Origin: Eubacteriales Family XIII. Incertae Sedis bacterium
Lineage (GTDB): Bacteria > Bacillota_A > Clostridia > Peptostreptococcales > Anaerovoracaceae
Direction: 5' to 3'
Assembly (NCBI GenBank): GCA_031278145.1
Contig: JAITLA010000003.1
Location: 1-6,911 of the forward strand
Length of the DNA: 6,911 bases
A model generated the notes under the pieces. The model made no database searches. It was given only the letters and a program-made list of their open reading frames with translations, and was not told the DNA's origin. Shown here piece by piece: positions 1 through 5,625 of the stretch (its first letter is position 1; every line of letters begins with the position of its first letter). The position numbers and the translations under genes are program-made.

Positions 1-2
1 TG

Positions 3-1784
3 GCGTCCGTGAAGAAGCTCTTGGTCGCCTGTTCCTGTGTCCTGTCGGTGCTGAGCGTCGTCGTGTCGTTCACGCCCTTTATCGCCGTCTATTTCATCAT
101 CCGGGAGATCGTCGCGCACTTCGCCGATCTCGGCGCGCTCGACGCGGCGTATATGATCCGCCTCGGCCTGCTGGCCGGCCTCGGCGCGGCCGCCGCCATC
201 CTGCTCAATTTCATCGCGCTGACGTGTTCCCACATCGCGGCCTTTACGACGCTGTACAAGCTGAAGCTGGATTTCACTCGGCACATCGCGTCGCTGCCGC
301 TGGGCTTTCACAGCGCGCAGTCCACGGGCAAGCTGCGGAAGATCGTGGATGAGAACATCGAAAAGCTGGAGGGCTTCATCGCGCACCAGCTCCCCGATCT
401 GGTCGGCTCCTTTGCCATGCCGGTCGTCACGCTGATCGTCCTCTTCCTCTTTGATTGGCGGCTGGGCCTCGCGAGCCTGGCGGCGGTCCTCATCGCCTAT
501 ATCATTCAGATGGCGGCCTACAGCGACAAATCCGTCGCTGTGTTCATAAAGCTCTATCAGGACGAGCTGGAGGATATGAGCAATGCCGCCGTTGAGTACG
601 TGCGCGGCATCTCGGTGATCAAAGCCTTCAACCAGACGGTTTTTTCTTTCCGAAAATTCCATGAAACCATCGAGCATTACGGAAAACTCGCCATGAAGTA
701 TACGCTGTCCTTTGAAACGCCCTACGCGTTTTTCATGCTCGTCATCCAGAGCGCCCATCTGTTCCTGATCCCCGTGATCATCTTCCTCGTGGGCGGCGCC
801 GAGGACTACGCCGCCTTTGCGCTCGCTTCGGTGTTCTACCTCGTGTTCTCCGTGTCGCTGGCGACGCCTTTCACCAAGCTCATGTACGTGTCGCAGCACG
901 GCCGGCTGATCGCGGACGGCATCGAGCGCATGGACAGCGTCCTCGGCGCGGCGCCCCTCGCGGAAAGCGCATCGCCAAAGGAGGCGGCGGGCTATACCGT
1001 TTCCTTTGAGAACGTCACCTTCACCTACAACGGGGAGGATGAGGCGGTCGCCCTGTCGGATGTGAGCTTCACGGCGGAGCAGGGCCGGATCACGGCGCTG
1101 GTCGGACCCTCGGGCAGCGGAAAATCGACGCTGGCGCACCTGATTCCGCGCTTCTACGACGTGGCGGAGGGCGCGGTCAAGATCGGCGGCACGGACATCC
1201 GCGATATGGAGAGCGCCTATCTCATGCGCATCGTCGGCTTCGTGTTTCAGGACGTGTTCCTGTTCAAGCAGAGCATTGCGGACAATATCCTGATCGGGAA
1301 CAAGGACGCGACGCGGGAAGAGGTCGTCGCCGCCGCGAAGGCCGCGCAGTGCCACGACTTCGTTGAGCGGTTGCCGCAGGGCTACGATACGGTGATCGGC
1401 ACGCGGAACATCCATCTGTCGGGCGGCGAGCGCCAGCGCATCGTGATCGCGCGGGCGATCCTCAAGGACGCGCCCATCATCGTGCTGGACGAGGCCACGG
1501 CCTTCGCCGATCCGGAGAACGAGCAGAAGATACAGCGCGCCTTTCGGGAGCTGATGCGGGACAAGACGGTCATCATCATCGCGCACAGGCTCTCCACCGT
1601 GCGCGGCGCGGACAAGATCGTCGTGATAGACGAGGGCCGGGTCGCGGAAGAGGGCACGCACGACGCGCTTGCGGCGGCGGGGGGCCGCTATGCCCGCATG
1701 TGGGAGCAATACGTGCGCGCGACGGAATGGACGCTCACGGCGCGGGCGGAAACGAGCGCGGAAAAGGAGGCTGCAAATGCTTAA
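3..1784 (+). CDS. ABC transporter half-molecule, membrane domain fused to ATPase (subunit 1, 5' partial)
   Basis: An exporter-fold (type IV) ABC half-transporter expected in the cytoplasmic membrane, working as a dimer with the product of the next gene. From the GTG at 9, six hydrophobic segments lie at about residues 5-30, 52-75, 132-150, 152-170, 238-262 and 268-288. The nucleotide-binding domain follows: A-loop Tyr340, Walker A GPSGSGKST (366-374), Q-loop Gln414, signature LSGGERQ (470-476), Walker B ending in Asp494 with catalytic Glu495, and switch His526. All ATPase residues are intact. The D-loop reads ADPENE instead of the common SLDPENE. The frame is open to the window edge, no ribosome binding site is visible before the GTG, and relatives usually have 15-20 more residues ahead of the first membrane helix, so the true start probably lies upstream. 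The helix before Walker A (DENIEKLEGFIAHQLPDLVG) resembles the IrtAB/YbtPQ-like group; that assignment is from memory. Substrate and transport direction are unknown. Confidence 0.93.
   Translation, partial: ASVKKLLVACSCVLSVLSVVVSFTPFIAVYFIIREIVAHFADLGALDAAYMIRLGLLAGLGAAAAILLNFIALTCSHIAAFTTLYKLKLDFTRHIASLPLGFHSAQSTGKLRKIVDENIEKLEGFIAHQLPDLVGSFAMPVVTLIVLFLFDWRLGLASLAAVLIAYIIQMAAYSDKSVAVFIKLYQDELEDMSNAAVEYVRGISVIKAFNQTVFSFRKFHETIEHYGKLAMKYTLSFETPYAFFMLVIQSAHLFLIPVIIFLVGGAEDYAAFALASVFYLVFSVSLATPFTKLMYVSQHGRLIADGIERMDSVLGAAPLAESASPKEAAGYTVSFENVTFTYNGEDEAVALSDVSFTAEQGRITALVGPSGSGKSTLAHLIPRFYDVAEGAVKIGGTDIRDMESAYLMRIVGFVFQDVFLFKQSIADNILIGNKDATREEVVAAAKAAQCHDFVERLPQGYDTVIGTRNIHLSGGERQRIVIARAILKDAPIIVLDEATAFADPENEQKIQRAFRELMRDKTVIIIAHRLSTVRGADKIVVIDEGRVAEEGTHDALAAAGGRYARMWEQYVRATEWTLTARAETSAEKEAANA
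1763..1770 (+). promoter_or_regulatory. Ribosome binding site of ABC subunit 2
   Basis: AAAGGAGG sits inside the last codons of the upstream gene, six bases before the ATG at 1777. It decides the start of the second half-transporter against the longer open frame, and it fits coupled translation of the two subunits. Confidence 0.85.
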
Positions 1785-3528
1785 GATAAAGGAACTGTTG
1801 GGTCTGTCCGATACGGGCTACGCGGATCTCAAACGCGGCATATGGGCCTGCGTACTCTCGAATTTGACGCTTCTCCTGCCATTTTTGGTGATCGTCGGGA
1901 CCGTCGTCGTCCTGCTCGATCCGCTGATGAGCGGGGAACCGCCGAATATCGCGCGGCTGTGGATGCTCTTCGGCGCGGGCCTTGTCGCCGCCGTACTCTA
2001 CTTCTTCGCCTATCGCAGCGAATATCGCAGGACCTACCTCGTGGCCTATTCCGAATCCGAGAAGATACGCGTCGAGGTGGCGGAGCGCATCCGGAAACTG
2101 CCGCTCAGCTTCTTCAACAACAAGGATCTGTCCGAACTCACGACGAACATGATGGCGGACTGCACAACCATCGAACACACCATGAGCCATGTGGTGCCCC
2201 CGATGTGCGGGCTGATCATCACGGAGGTTTTTACCTGCGTCCTGCTCGCCTTTTACGATCCGCGCATGTCCGCCGCGCTGTTTGCCGCGCTGCCCGTCGC
2301 CTTCGGGCTTATCCTGCTCACGCGGGGCCTGCAGACGCGCTTCGGCGAGAAGCACGTGCGGGCCAAGCTCGAGGTGTCGGAGCAGGTGCAGGAGTACCTG
2401 GAGGGTATCAAGGTCGTCAAGGCCTTCGGCCTCGCCGGCGAGAAATCGGAGGCGCTCCGGCGCGCCCTGCGCGCCATGATGTGGGAGGCGATCAAATTCG
2501 AGGGTATCGCGGGCGTCTTCGCCGCGCTGGCGATGATGATCCTGCAGGTGGGCATCGGGCTTGTGACGCTCGTCGGCGCCTTTCTGCTGGTCGGCGGCGC
2601 AATCGATCCCATCAAGCTGCTCGTCTTCGTGATCATCAGCGCGAAGATCTACGCGCCGCTCATCGTCCTTCTGACGATGCTGCCGGAATTTTTCTACCTG
2701 CTCGTTTCCACGCGCCGCATGCAGGCGCTGCGCCGCGAAGCGCTGATGACGGGCGATGAGAACGCCGTCTTGCCGGATTACAACATCGAGCTTTCAAATG
2801 TCTGCTTCGCCTACAATGAGGAGGACGTGATCCGGTCCGTGAGCCTTACGATACCGCAGAACGGCGTCACGGCCCTCGTGGGTCCCTCCGGCGGCGGAAA
2901 GACCACGATCTCGCGCCTGATCGCCCGCTTTTGGGACGTGAAATCGGGCACGATCAAGATCGGCGGCCGGGATATCCGCGAGATCGATCCCGAATGCCTG
3001 ATGCGCTATATGAGCTTTGTGTTTCAGGATGTCGTGCTGTTCAACGATACGGTGATGAACAACATCCGCATCGGCAAGCAGGACGCGACGGACGCGGAGA
3101 TCTATGAGGCCGCGCGGATGGCGCGCTGCGACGGCTTCATAAGGGCGCTGCCCGCGGGCTATGACACGATCATCGGCGAGAACGGTTCCACCCTGTCGGG
3201 CGGCGAGCGCCAGCGCATCTCCATCGCGCGCGCCCTCCTGAAGAACGCGCCAATCGTGCTGCTCGACGAGGCGACGGCGAGCCTCGACCCCGAGAACGAA
3301 ACGGAGATACAGGCCGCGATCTCGGCGCTCGTGAAGGGCCGCACGGTGATCGTGATCGCGCACCGCCTGCGCACGGTGCTGGGCGCGGACAAGATTGCGG
3401 TGCTCGCGGACGGCCGGCTCGTGGAAGAGGGCAAGAGCGACGAGCTGATCGCGCGCGGCGGCCTCTTCGCGCGCCTGTACGCGATACAGCGGGAAAGTCT
3501 GGGCTGGTCGGCGGGGAGGTCTATATAA
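1777..3528 (+). CDS. ABC transporter half-molecule, membrane domain fused to ATPase (subunit 2)
   Basis: The second exporter-fold half-transporter, 583 residues, a normal length for the family. The ATG at 1777 is chosen because AAAGGAGG lies six bases before it and homologous N-termini begin around this LSD-x-GY-x-DLK segment; the frame stays open further upstream but has no such site. Hydrophobic segments lie at about residues 22-48, 62-79, 143-160, 163-182, 247-273 and 280-305. The ATPase domain has A-loop Tyr346, Walker A GPSGGGKTT (369-377), Q-loop Gln417, signature LSGGERQ (473-479), Walker B Asp497 with catalytic Glu498, D-loop SLDPENE and switch His529. The start overlaps the end of the preceding gene by 8 bases, implying translational coupling and a heterodimer. 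Both composite ATP sites should be catalytically competent, unlike heterodimeric exporters with one degenerate site. The substrate (siderophore, peptide or drug) cannot be told from sequence. The 3' end overlaps the convergent permease gene. Confidence 0.95.
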   Translation: MLKIKELLGLSDTGYADLKRGIWACVLSNLTLLLPFLVIVGTVVVLLDPLMSGEPPNIARLWMLFGAGLVAAVLYFFAYRSEYRRTYLVAYSESEKIRVEVAERIRKLPLSFFNNKDLSELTTNMMADCTTIEHTMSHVVPPMCGLIITEVFTCVLLAFYDPRMSAALFAALPVAFGLILLTRGLQTRFGEKHVRAKLEVSEQVQEYLEGIKVVKAFGLAGEKSEALRRALRAMMWEAIKFEGIAGVFAALAMMILQVGIGLVTLVGAFLLVGGAIDPIKLLVFVIISAKIYAPLIVLLTMLPEFFYLLVSTRRMQALRREALMTGDENAVLPDYNIELSNVCFAYNEEDVIRSVSLTIPQNGVTALVGPSGGGKTTISRLIARFWDVKSGTIKIGGRDIREIDPECLMRYMSFVFQDVVLFNDTVMNNIRIGKQDATDAEIYEAARMARCDGFIRALPAGYDTIIGENGSTLSGGERQRISIARALLKNAPIVLLDEATASLDPENETEIQAAISALVKGRTVIVIAHRLRTVLGADKIAVLADGRLVEEGKSDELIARGGLFARLYAIQRESLGWSAGRSI

Positions 3529-4915
3529 AGCCCAGGTGTGCCCAGTAGGGTACGCTGAGCACAATGCCGGCCAGCGATACGACGAAATACGCGGCGCTCA
3601 TTTTGATCGTGTCGCCGTGCCGCACGATGCCCGCCGCCTGCCCGAGCGCGGGCAAGAAGGAGATGTTCTGATATTTCAGGAAGAATATCTGCATGGACGT
3701 GTATACGACGATGCCCATGATGAAGGGGCTGATGCCGAGCGGCTCCACGACGGGCGACAGGATTGCCATGAAGAGCACCAAGGACGCGGACATCGAAACG
3801 ATGACGGTGCGCGTCAGCAGGGTCAGCAGGGCCACCGCCGAAAAGAGCGGGATCGGGTTGCCGATTGCGCTTACGACGGGCCGCAGCAGTCGGATCAGCC
3901 AATCGTTGATGCCGAGAAGCGAAAAGACATTGCTCATGCCCAGCACGGCGCCCACAAACAGCAAAAGCCCCCATTGCATCTCCCGCAGCAGCTCCCGCTC
4001 CCGCAAAACCCCGGCGAAGCAAAGAACGACGGCGGCCAGCAATGCCGTCACGACCGCGTTCAGGCCCGTGAGCGGCTCCGTTATCCACAGCAAAAGGCAC
4101 AGGATCAGCACGACTGCGGTGATCTTCTCGTCCCGCCGCAGGGGACCCTGATCGGCGATCATGCGTTCTATGTAATCGCGCGGACAAGCCTTGTCGATCT
4201 TCGGCGCGTAGAGCAGCAGCAGGGAGATATAGGAGCCCACCAGGAATACGACCGCCCAGACGATCATGCTTTCAAACCAGCCAAGCCAAGTCAGGGAGGC
4301 CTGTACGTGCGCCGGCAGGGCGCCCCTGAGCAGGAAGCTGATCACGCACGCGCTCTGAAATACCGGCCCCGTCTGCCCGTAGCCCATGTAGGCGGAGAGG
4401 AAAAGGCCCGTCGCCGCCCTGCCGTAGGGCTCGTAACCCAGCGCCTGCGAGGTTTCCGCGCCGATTGCGGCGGACAGAACGGCCTTTGCGGTGGAACTGG
4501 GTATCAGCGGCGCGATAACGAAGCCGGAAAGGAGCATCGCCGCGGTCTGCCCCTTGTAGTTCGCGGGAAAACGGCGGATGATCCGCAGCGCGATCCGCTT
4601 CAGAAGTCCGCATTTCGATACGGCCACGCAGATCGCGAACGCGCCGAACAGAAGCCAGAATGTGGAGGAATTGAACGCGCCGAACGCATCCTGAAAGGAG
4701 GCGATGCCGGTCACGATCCAAAGCGTACACATCAGCAGGGCGACCATATAATCGGGAAGCACGTCCGTCACCCAAAAGCAGACGGCGCCCGCCAGTATGC
4801 CGAGCGCGATCAGCGCGTCGCGGCCCGGATCCGCCACGGGCAGGAATGAAACGGCAAAGCCCGCACCCACGCCCGCGATCAAACCGAAAAAAGCTTTTTT
4901 GTTGCGAAACGTCAA
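3521..4915 (-). CDS. DASS/SLC13-family anion permease (sodium:dicarboxylate symporter-like)
   Basis: A 464-residue polytopic membrane protein predicted to carry an anion such as a di- or tricarboxylate across the cytoplasmic membrane, probably coupled to Na+. It is strongly hydrophobic throughout, with the inverted-repeat layout of the DASS fold. The first half carries the hairpin tip PSSTAKAV (139-146), where family members have an SNT motif. A charged loop (about 236-265) separates the halves. The second half has the matching position SMSAS (374-378). Both positions lack the usual Asn. The start is TTG at 4915, supported by a G-rich ribosome binding site (GAGGGGGGA) five bases upstream and by placing the first membrane helix (about 8-27) correctly; the next Met is residue 57, and an in-frame stop (4958-4960) closes the frame upstream. 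It is transcribed alone from a near-consensus promoter and converges on the ABC pair with an 8-base overlap of 3' ends. The family call is firm; substrate and coupling ion are inference. Confidence 0.9.
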   Translation of the reverse strand: MTFRNKKAFFGLIAGVGAGFAVSFLPVADPGRDALIALGILAGAVCFWVTDVLPDYMVALLMCTLWIVTGIASFQDAFGAFNSSTFWLLFGAFAICVAVSKCGLLKRIALRIIRRFPANYKGQTAAMLLSGFVIAPLIPSSTAKAVLSAAIGAETSQALGYEPYGRAATGLFLSAYMGYGQTGPVFQSACVISFLLRGALPAHVQASLTWLGWFESMIVWAVVFLVGSYISLLLLYAPKIDKACPRDYIERMIADQGPLRRDEKITAVVLILCLLLWITEPLTGLNAVVTALLAAVVLCFAGVLRERELLREMQWGLLLFVGAVLGMSNVFSLLGINDWLIRLLRPVVSAIGNPIPLFSAVALLTLLTRTVIVSMSASLVLFMAILSPVVEPLGISPFIMGIVVYTSMQIFFLKYQNISFLPALGQAAGIVRHGDTIKMSAAYFVVSLAGIVLSVPYWAHLGFI

Positions 4916-4920
4916 AACAA

Positions 4921-4929
4921 TCCCCCCTC
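4921..4929 (-). promoter_or_regulatory. Ribosome binding site of the permease (supports TTG start)
   Basis: The minus strand reads GAGGGGGGA, then TTGTT, then the TTG start codon at 4915-4913. The site is purine-rich but less canonical than the AAAGGAGG sites of the other two genes. With the TTG start it suggests modest translation. Confidence 0.65.
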
Positions 4930-4967
4930 GCCGGCATCGCCAATCCGAAGCGCGCCCTTATACAGGA

Positions 4968-4996
4968 ATTGTACCGCATTTTTGCATATTTGACAA
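4968..4996 (-). promoter_or_regulatory. Sigma-70/SigA-type promoter of the permease gene
   Basis: On the minus strand, TTGTCA (4996-4991, one mismatch to consensus) is separated by exactly 17 bases from TACAAT (4973-4968, one mismatch). Transcription would start near 4961, giving a leader of about 45 bases before the TTG start. The -35 lies only five bases from a TTTGAATAGTAAC motif (5013-5001, minus) and from the foot of a large palindrome, both of which could affect promoter access. Confidence 0.75.
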
Positions 4997-5000
4997 GCGG

Positions 5001-5013
5001 GTTACTATTCAAA
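5001..5013 (-). repeat. TTTGAAYAGTAAC motif, copy 1 (minus strand)
   Basis: The minus strand reads TTTGAATAGTAAC, differing by one base from the two plus-strand copies at 5160-5172 and 5497-5509. It ends five bases before the -35 of the permease promoter, a place where an activator or repressor could act. It also overlaps the outer edge of the large palindrome. Confidence 0.5.
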
Positions 5014-5147
5014 CCCCGCGCAAATTTCGCCCATCTCGGAACCTGCCGGCCTATATTGCCTTCCTCACGTAGCTTCGAGTACGCTGCGGGAGCCAAATAG
5101 GCTGGCAGAACCCGATCCGGACGAAATTATCGTGGGGTTTGAATAGT
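5004..5147. repeat. 144-bp imperfect palindrome
   Basis: The outer 14 bases are a perfect inverted repeat: ACTATTCAAACCCC (5004-5017) against GGGGTTTGAATAGT (5134-5147). By hand alignment the outer 48 bases of each arm (5004-5051 and 5100-5147) match at 37 of 48 positions without gaps. A weaker match continues inward to CGTA/TACG (5068-5071 and 5080-5083), centred near 5075. The many mismatches suggest an old element, for example a small non-autonomous inverted-repeat element (MITE-like) or a decayed duplication. No flanking target duplication is evident. It lies immediately upstream of the permease promoter. Confidence 0.7.
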
Positions 5148-5173
5148 TTTGATTGGACTTTTGAACAGTAACA
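5146..5173 (+). repeat. 28-nt direct repeat, copy 1
   Basis: This copy begins GTTTTGATTG and ends TTTGAACAGTAACA. It matches the copy at 5483-5510 in 26 of 28 positions, the differences being at repeat positions 11 and 14. The copies are 337 bases apart in the same orientation and bracket the orphan promoter, the REP-like units and the double hairpin. The 3' half contains the TTTGAAYAGTAAC core also found beside the permease promoter. Confidence 0.8.
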
Positions 5174-5201
5174 TACAGCGGATGATTTTTTTGCGTTTCG
5201 C

Positions 5202-5230
5202 TTGCATATGTCGCGGCAATTCATTATAGT
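5202..5230 (+). promoter_or_regulatory. Orphan sigma-70/SigA-type promoter facing the REP-like element
   Basis: TTGCAT (5202-5207) and TATAGT (5225-5230) are separated by exactly 17 bases, with a likely start near 5237. No open frame with a ribosome binding site follows. The transcript would contain the REP-like units and the double hairpin. It could be a small RNA, a long leader reaching gltB, or a chance match in A/T-rich DNA. Confidence 0.45.
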
Positions 5231-5286
5231 ATAGGTAGATTCCGATGGAACGGCGCTTCGCCGCGCCGCCGGTCCCGATGCGTGCA

Positions 5287-5305
5287 GAACACATGGGGAC
5301 GGTTC
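5287..5305 (+). repeat. REP-like unit 1 (direct)
   Basis: GAACACATGGGGACGGTTC, identical over 19 bases to the unit beginning at 5310, with a period of 23 bases. The tail differs: ATTT here against TTTT in unit 2. It is the extra, outer copy of the element. Confidence 0.8.
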
Positions 5306-5307
5306 AT

Positions 5308-5336
5308 TTGAACACATGGGGACGGTTCTTTTGTGT
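5308..5336 (+). repeat. REP-like unit 2, left arm of a 29-bp inverted repeat
   Basis: This 29-base arm carries the core GGGGACGGTTCTTTTGTGT and is the reverse complement of 5401-5429 with one mismatch (T at 5317, a possible G-U pair in RNA). A 64-base spacer (5337-5400) separates the arms and contains a small hairpin, GGCAC (5370-5374) with GTGCC (5383-5387). Two REP units facing each other around a spacer is the REPIN arrangement. REP sequences of this kind are commonly associated with REP-associated tyrosine (Y1/IS200-like) transposases, but no such gene is present here. Confidence 0.8.
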
Positions 5337-5400
5337 AACACATACAATGTTGGAATTGCGCGAGTTACCGGCACGGGCCACAGTGCCAAACCTGCCCAAT

Positions 5401-5429
5401 ACACAAAAGAACCGTCCCCGTGTGTTCAA
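5401..5429 (-). repeat. REP-like unit 3, right arm of the inverted repeat
   Basis: The inverted partner of unit 2: the plus strand starts ACACAAAAGAACCGTCCCC and ends TGTGTTCAA. It can pair with either unit 1 (shorter match) or unit 2 (28 of 29), so alternative stems are possible in single-stranded DNA or RNA. It abuts the double hairpin starting at 5431. Confidence 0.8.
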
Positions 5430-5430
5430 C

Positions 5431-5480
5431 AATTGAAGTGCGCCTTTGGCGCTTCAATTTTGGACGGAGCCAAAATTGAA
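5431..5480 (+). repeat. Two overlapping, mutually exclusive hairpins
   Basis: Hairpin A pairs AATTGAAG..CGCC (5431-5444, with a TG bulge at 5439-5440) with GGCGCTTCAATT (5448-5459) around a TTT loop. Hairpin B pairs TTCAATTTTGG (5453-5463) perfectly with CCAAAATTGAA (5470-5480) around a six-base loop. Both need the segment 5453-5459, so only one can form in a given molecule. Hairpin A is followed by a short T run (5458-5461) and could be a weak terminator for a transcript from the upstream promoter. Hairpin B has no T tract after it. Confidence 0.65.
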
Positions 5481-5482
5481 TG

Positions 5483-5510
5483 GTTTTGATTGAACCTTTG
5501 AACAGTAACA
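5483..5510 (+). repeat. 28-nt direct repeat, copy 2
   Basis: The second copy of the repeat at 5146-5173 (26 of 28 identical), ending TTTGAACAGTAACA. It lies about 40 bases upstream of the gltB -35 hexamer. The core is oriented toward gltB, as the minus-strand copy is oriented toward the permease. Confidence 0.8.
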
Positions 5511-5511
5511 C

Positions 5512-5532
5512 AATTATCGAAATTTTCTAATT
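5512..5532. promoter_or_regulatory. Small A/T-rich dyad upstream of the gltB promoter
   Basis: AATTA (5512-5516) is inverted in TAATT (5528-5532), with an inner GAAA (5519-5522) and TTTC (5524-5527). It sits just upstream of the gltB -35 (5550) and could be an operator. Short A/T dyads also occur by chance, so this is weak. Confidence 0.25.
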
Positions 5533-5549
5533 ATTTAGCGAAAAACCCC

Positions 5550-5578
5550 TTGACAAGCCCCCGGATTTATTGTACCAT
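5550..5578 (+). promoter_or_regulatory. Sigma-70/SigA-type promoter of gltB
   Basis: TTGACA (5550-5555), a perfect -35, and TACCAT (5573-5578), four of six bases of the -10 consensus, are 17 bases apart. Initiation near 5585 would leave a leader of about 40 bases containing the ribosome binding site. The weak -10 with a perfect -35 leaves room for activation. Confidence 0.7.
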
Positions 5579-5611
5579 TTTTTGAAATATCCCCACGATA
5601 TCCACAGTCAC

Positions 5612-5619
5612 AAAGGAGG
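5612..5619 (+). promoter_or_regulatory. Ribosome binding site of gltB
   Basis: AAAGGAGG followed by a six-base spacer and the ATG at 5626. This is the same site and spacing as for ABC subunit 2, and it fixes the start of the glutamate synthase frame. Confidence 0.85.
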
Positions 5620-5625
5620 CCTGTC

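Larger units (their letters stand above)
4916..5625. other. Divergent intergenic region with no credible coding gene
   Basis: This stretch of about 710 bases separates the permease and gltB start codons. It is more A/T-rich than the flanking genes, especially from 5120 on. Short open frames here run through the repeats, lack ribosome binding sites and resemble no known protein. What it holds instead is repeats, inverted repeats and three promoter-like sites, listed individually. The part between 5174 and 5286 has only the orphan promoter and a small hairpin (CGGCG-CTT-CGCCG, 5251-5263). Confidence 0.75.

Noticed and set aside
1842..2759. 305-codon plus-strand frame inside ABC subunit 2
   Set aside because: Arg/Ala-rich shifted frame within a gene whose own frame has all ABC motifs.
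3536..4849. 437-codon plus-strand frame opposite the permease
   Set aside because: Antisense shadow, full of His/Arg/Gln, with no hydrophobic or domain pattern; GC-rich codon bias keeps the antisense frame open.
4272..5096. Long minus-strand frame covering the permease 5' region
   Set aside because: It is a shifted-frame shadow of the permease, Arg/Gly-rich as expected from GC-rich out-of-frame reading. The permease frame gives a coherent membrane protein.
5051..5404. 117-codon open frame on the minus strand in the intergenic region
   Set aside because: It crosses the palindrome and REP-like units, has no recognisable domain, and its composition follows the repeats; no convincing ribosome binding site.
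5287..5429. Possible CRISPR array from the repeated 19-base units
   Set aside because: Only two direct copies with a 4-base gap and one inverted copy; no regular spacers and no cas genes in the window.
5245..5436. 63-codon plus-strand frame downstream of the orphan promoter
   Set aside because: It is essentially a translation of the REP-like units and spacer, with no ribosome binding site before the ATG.
5453..5480. Perfect 11-bp hairpin as an intrinsic terminator
   Set aside because: The stem is A/T-rich and is not followed by a T run, so termination is unlikely from this hairpin alone.
5585..5625. Riboswitch or T-box in the gltB leader
   Set aside because: The leader from the nearest promoter is only about 40 bases, too short for known classes, and shows no conserved core that I recognise.
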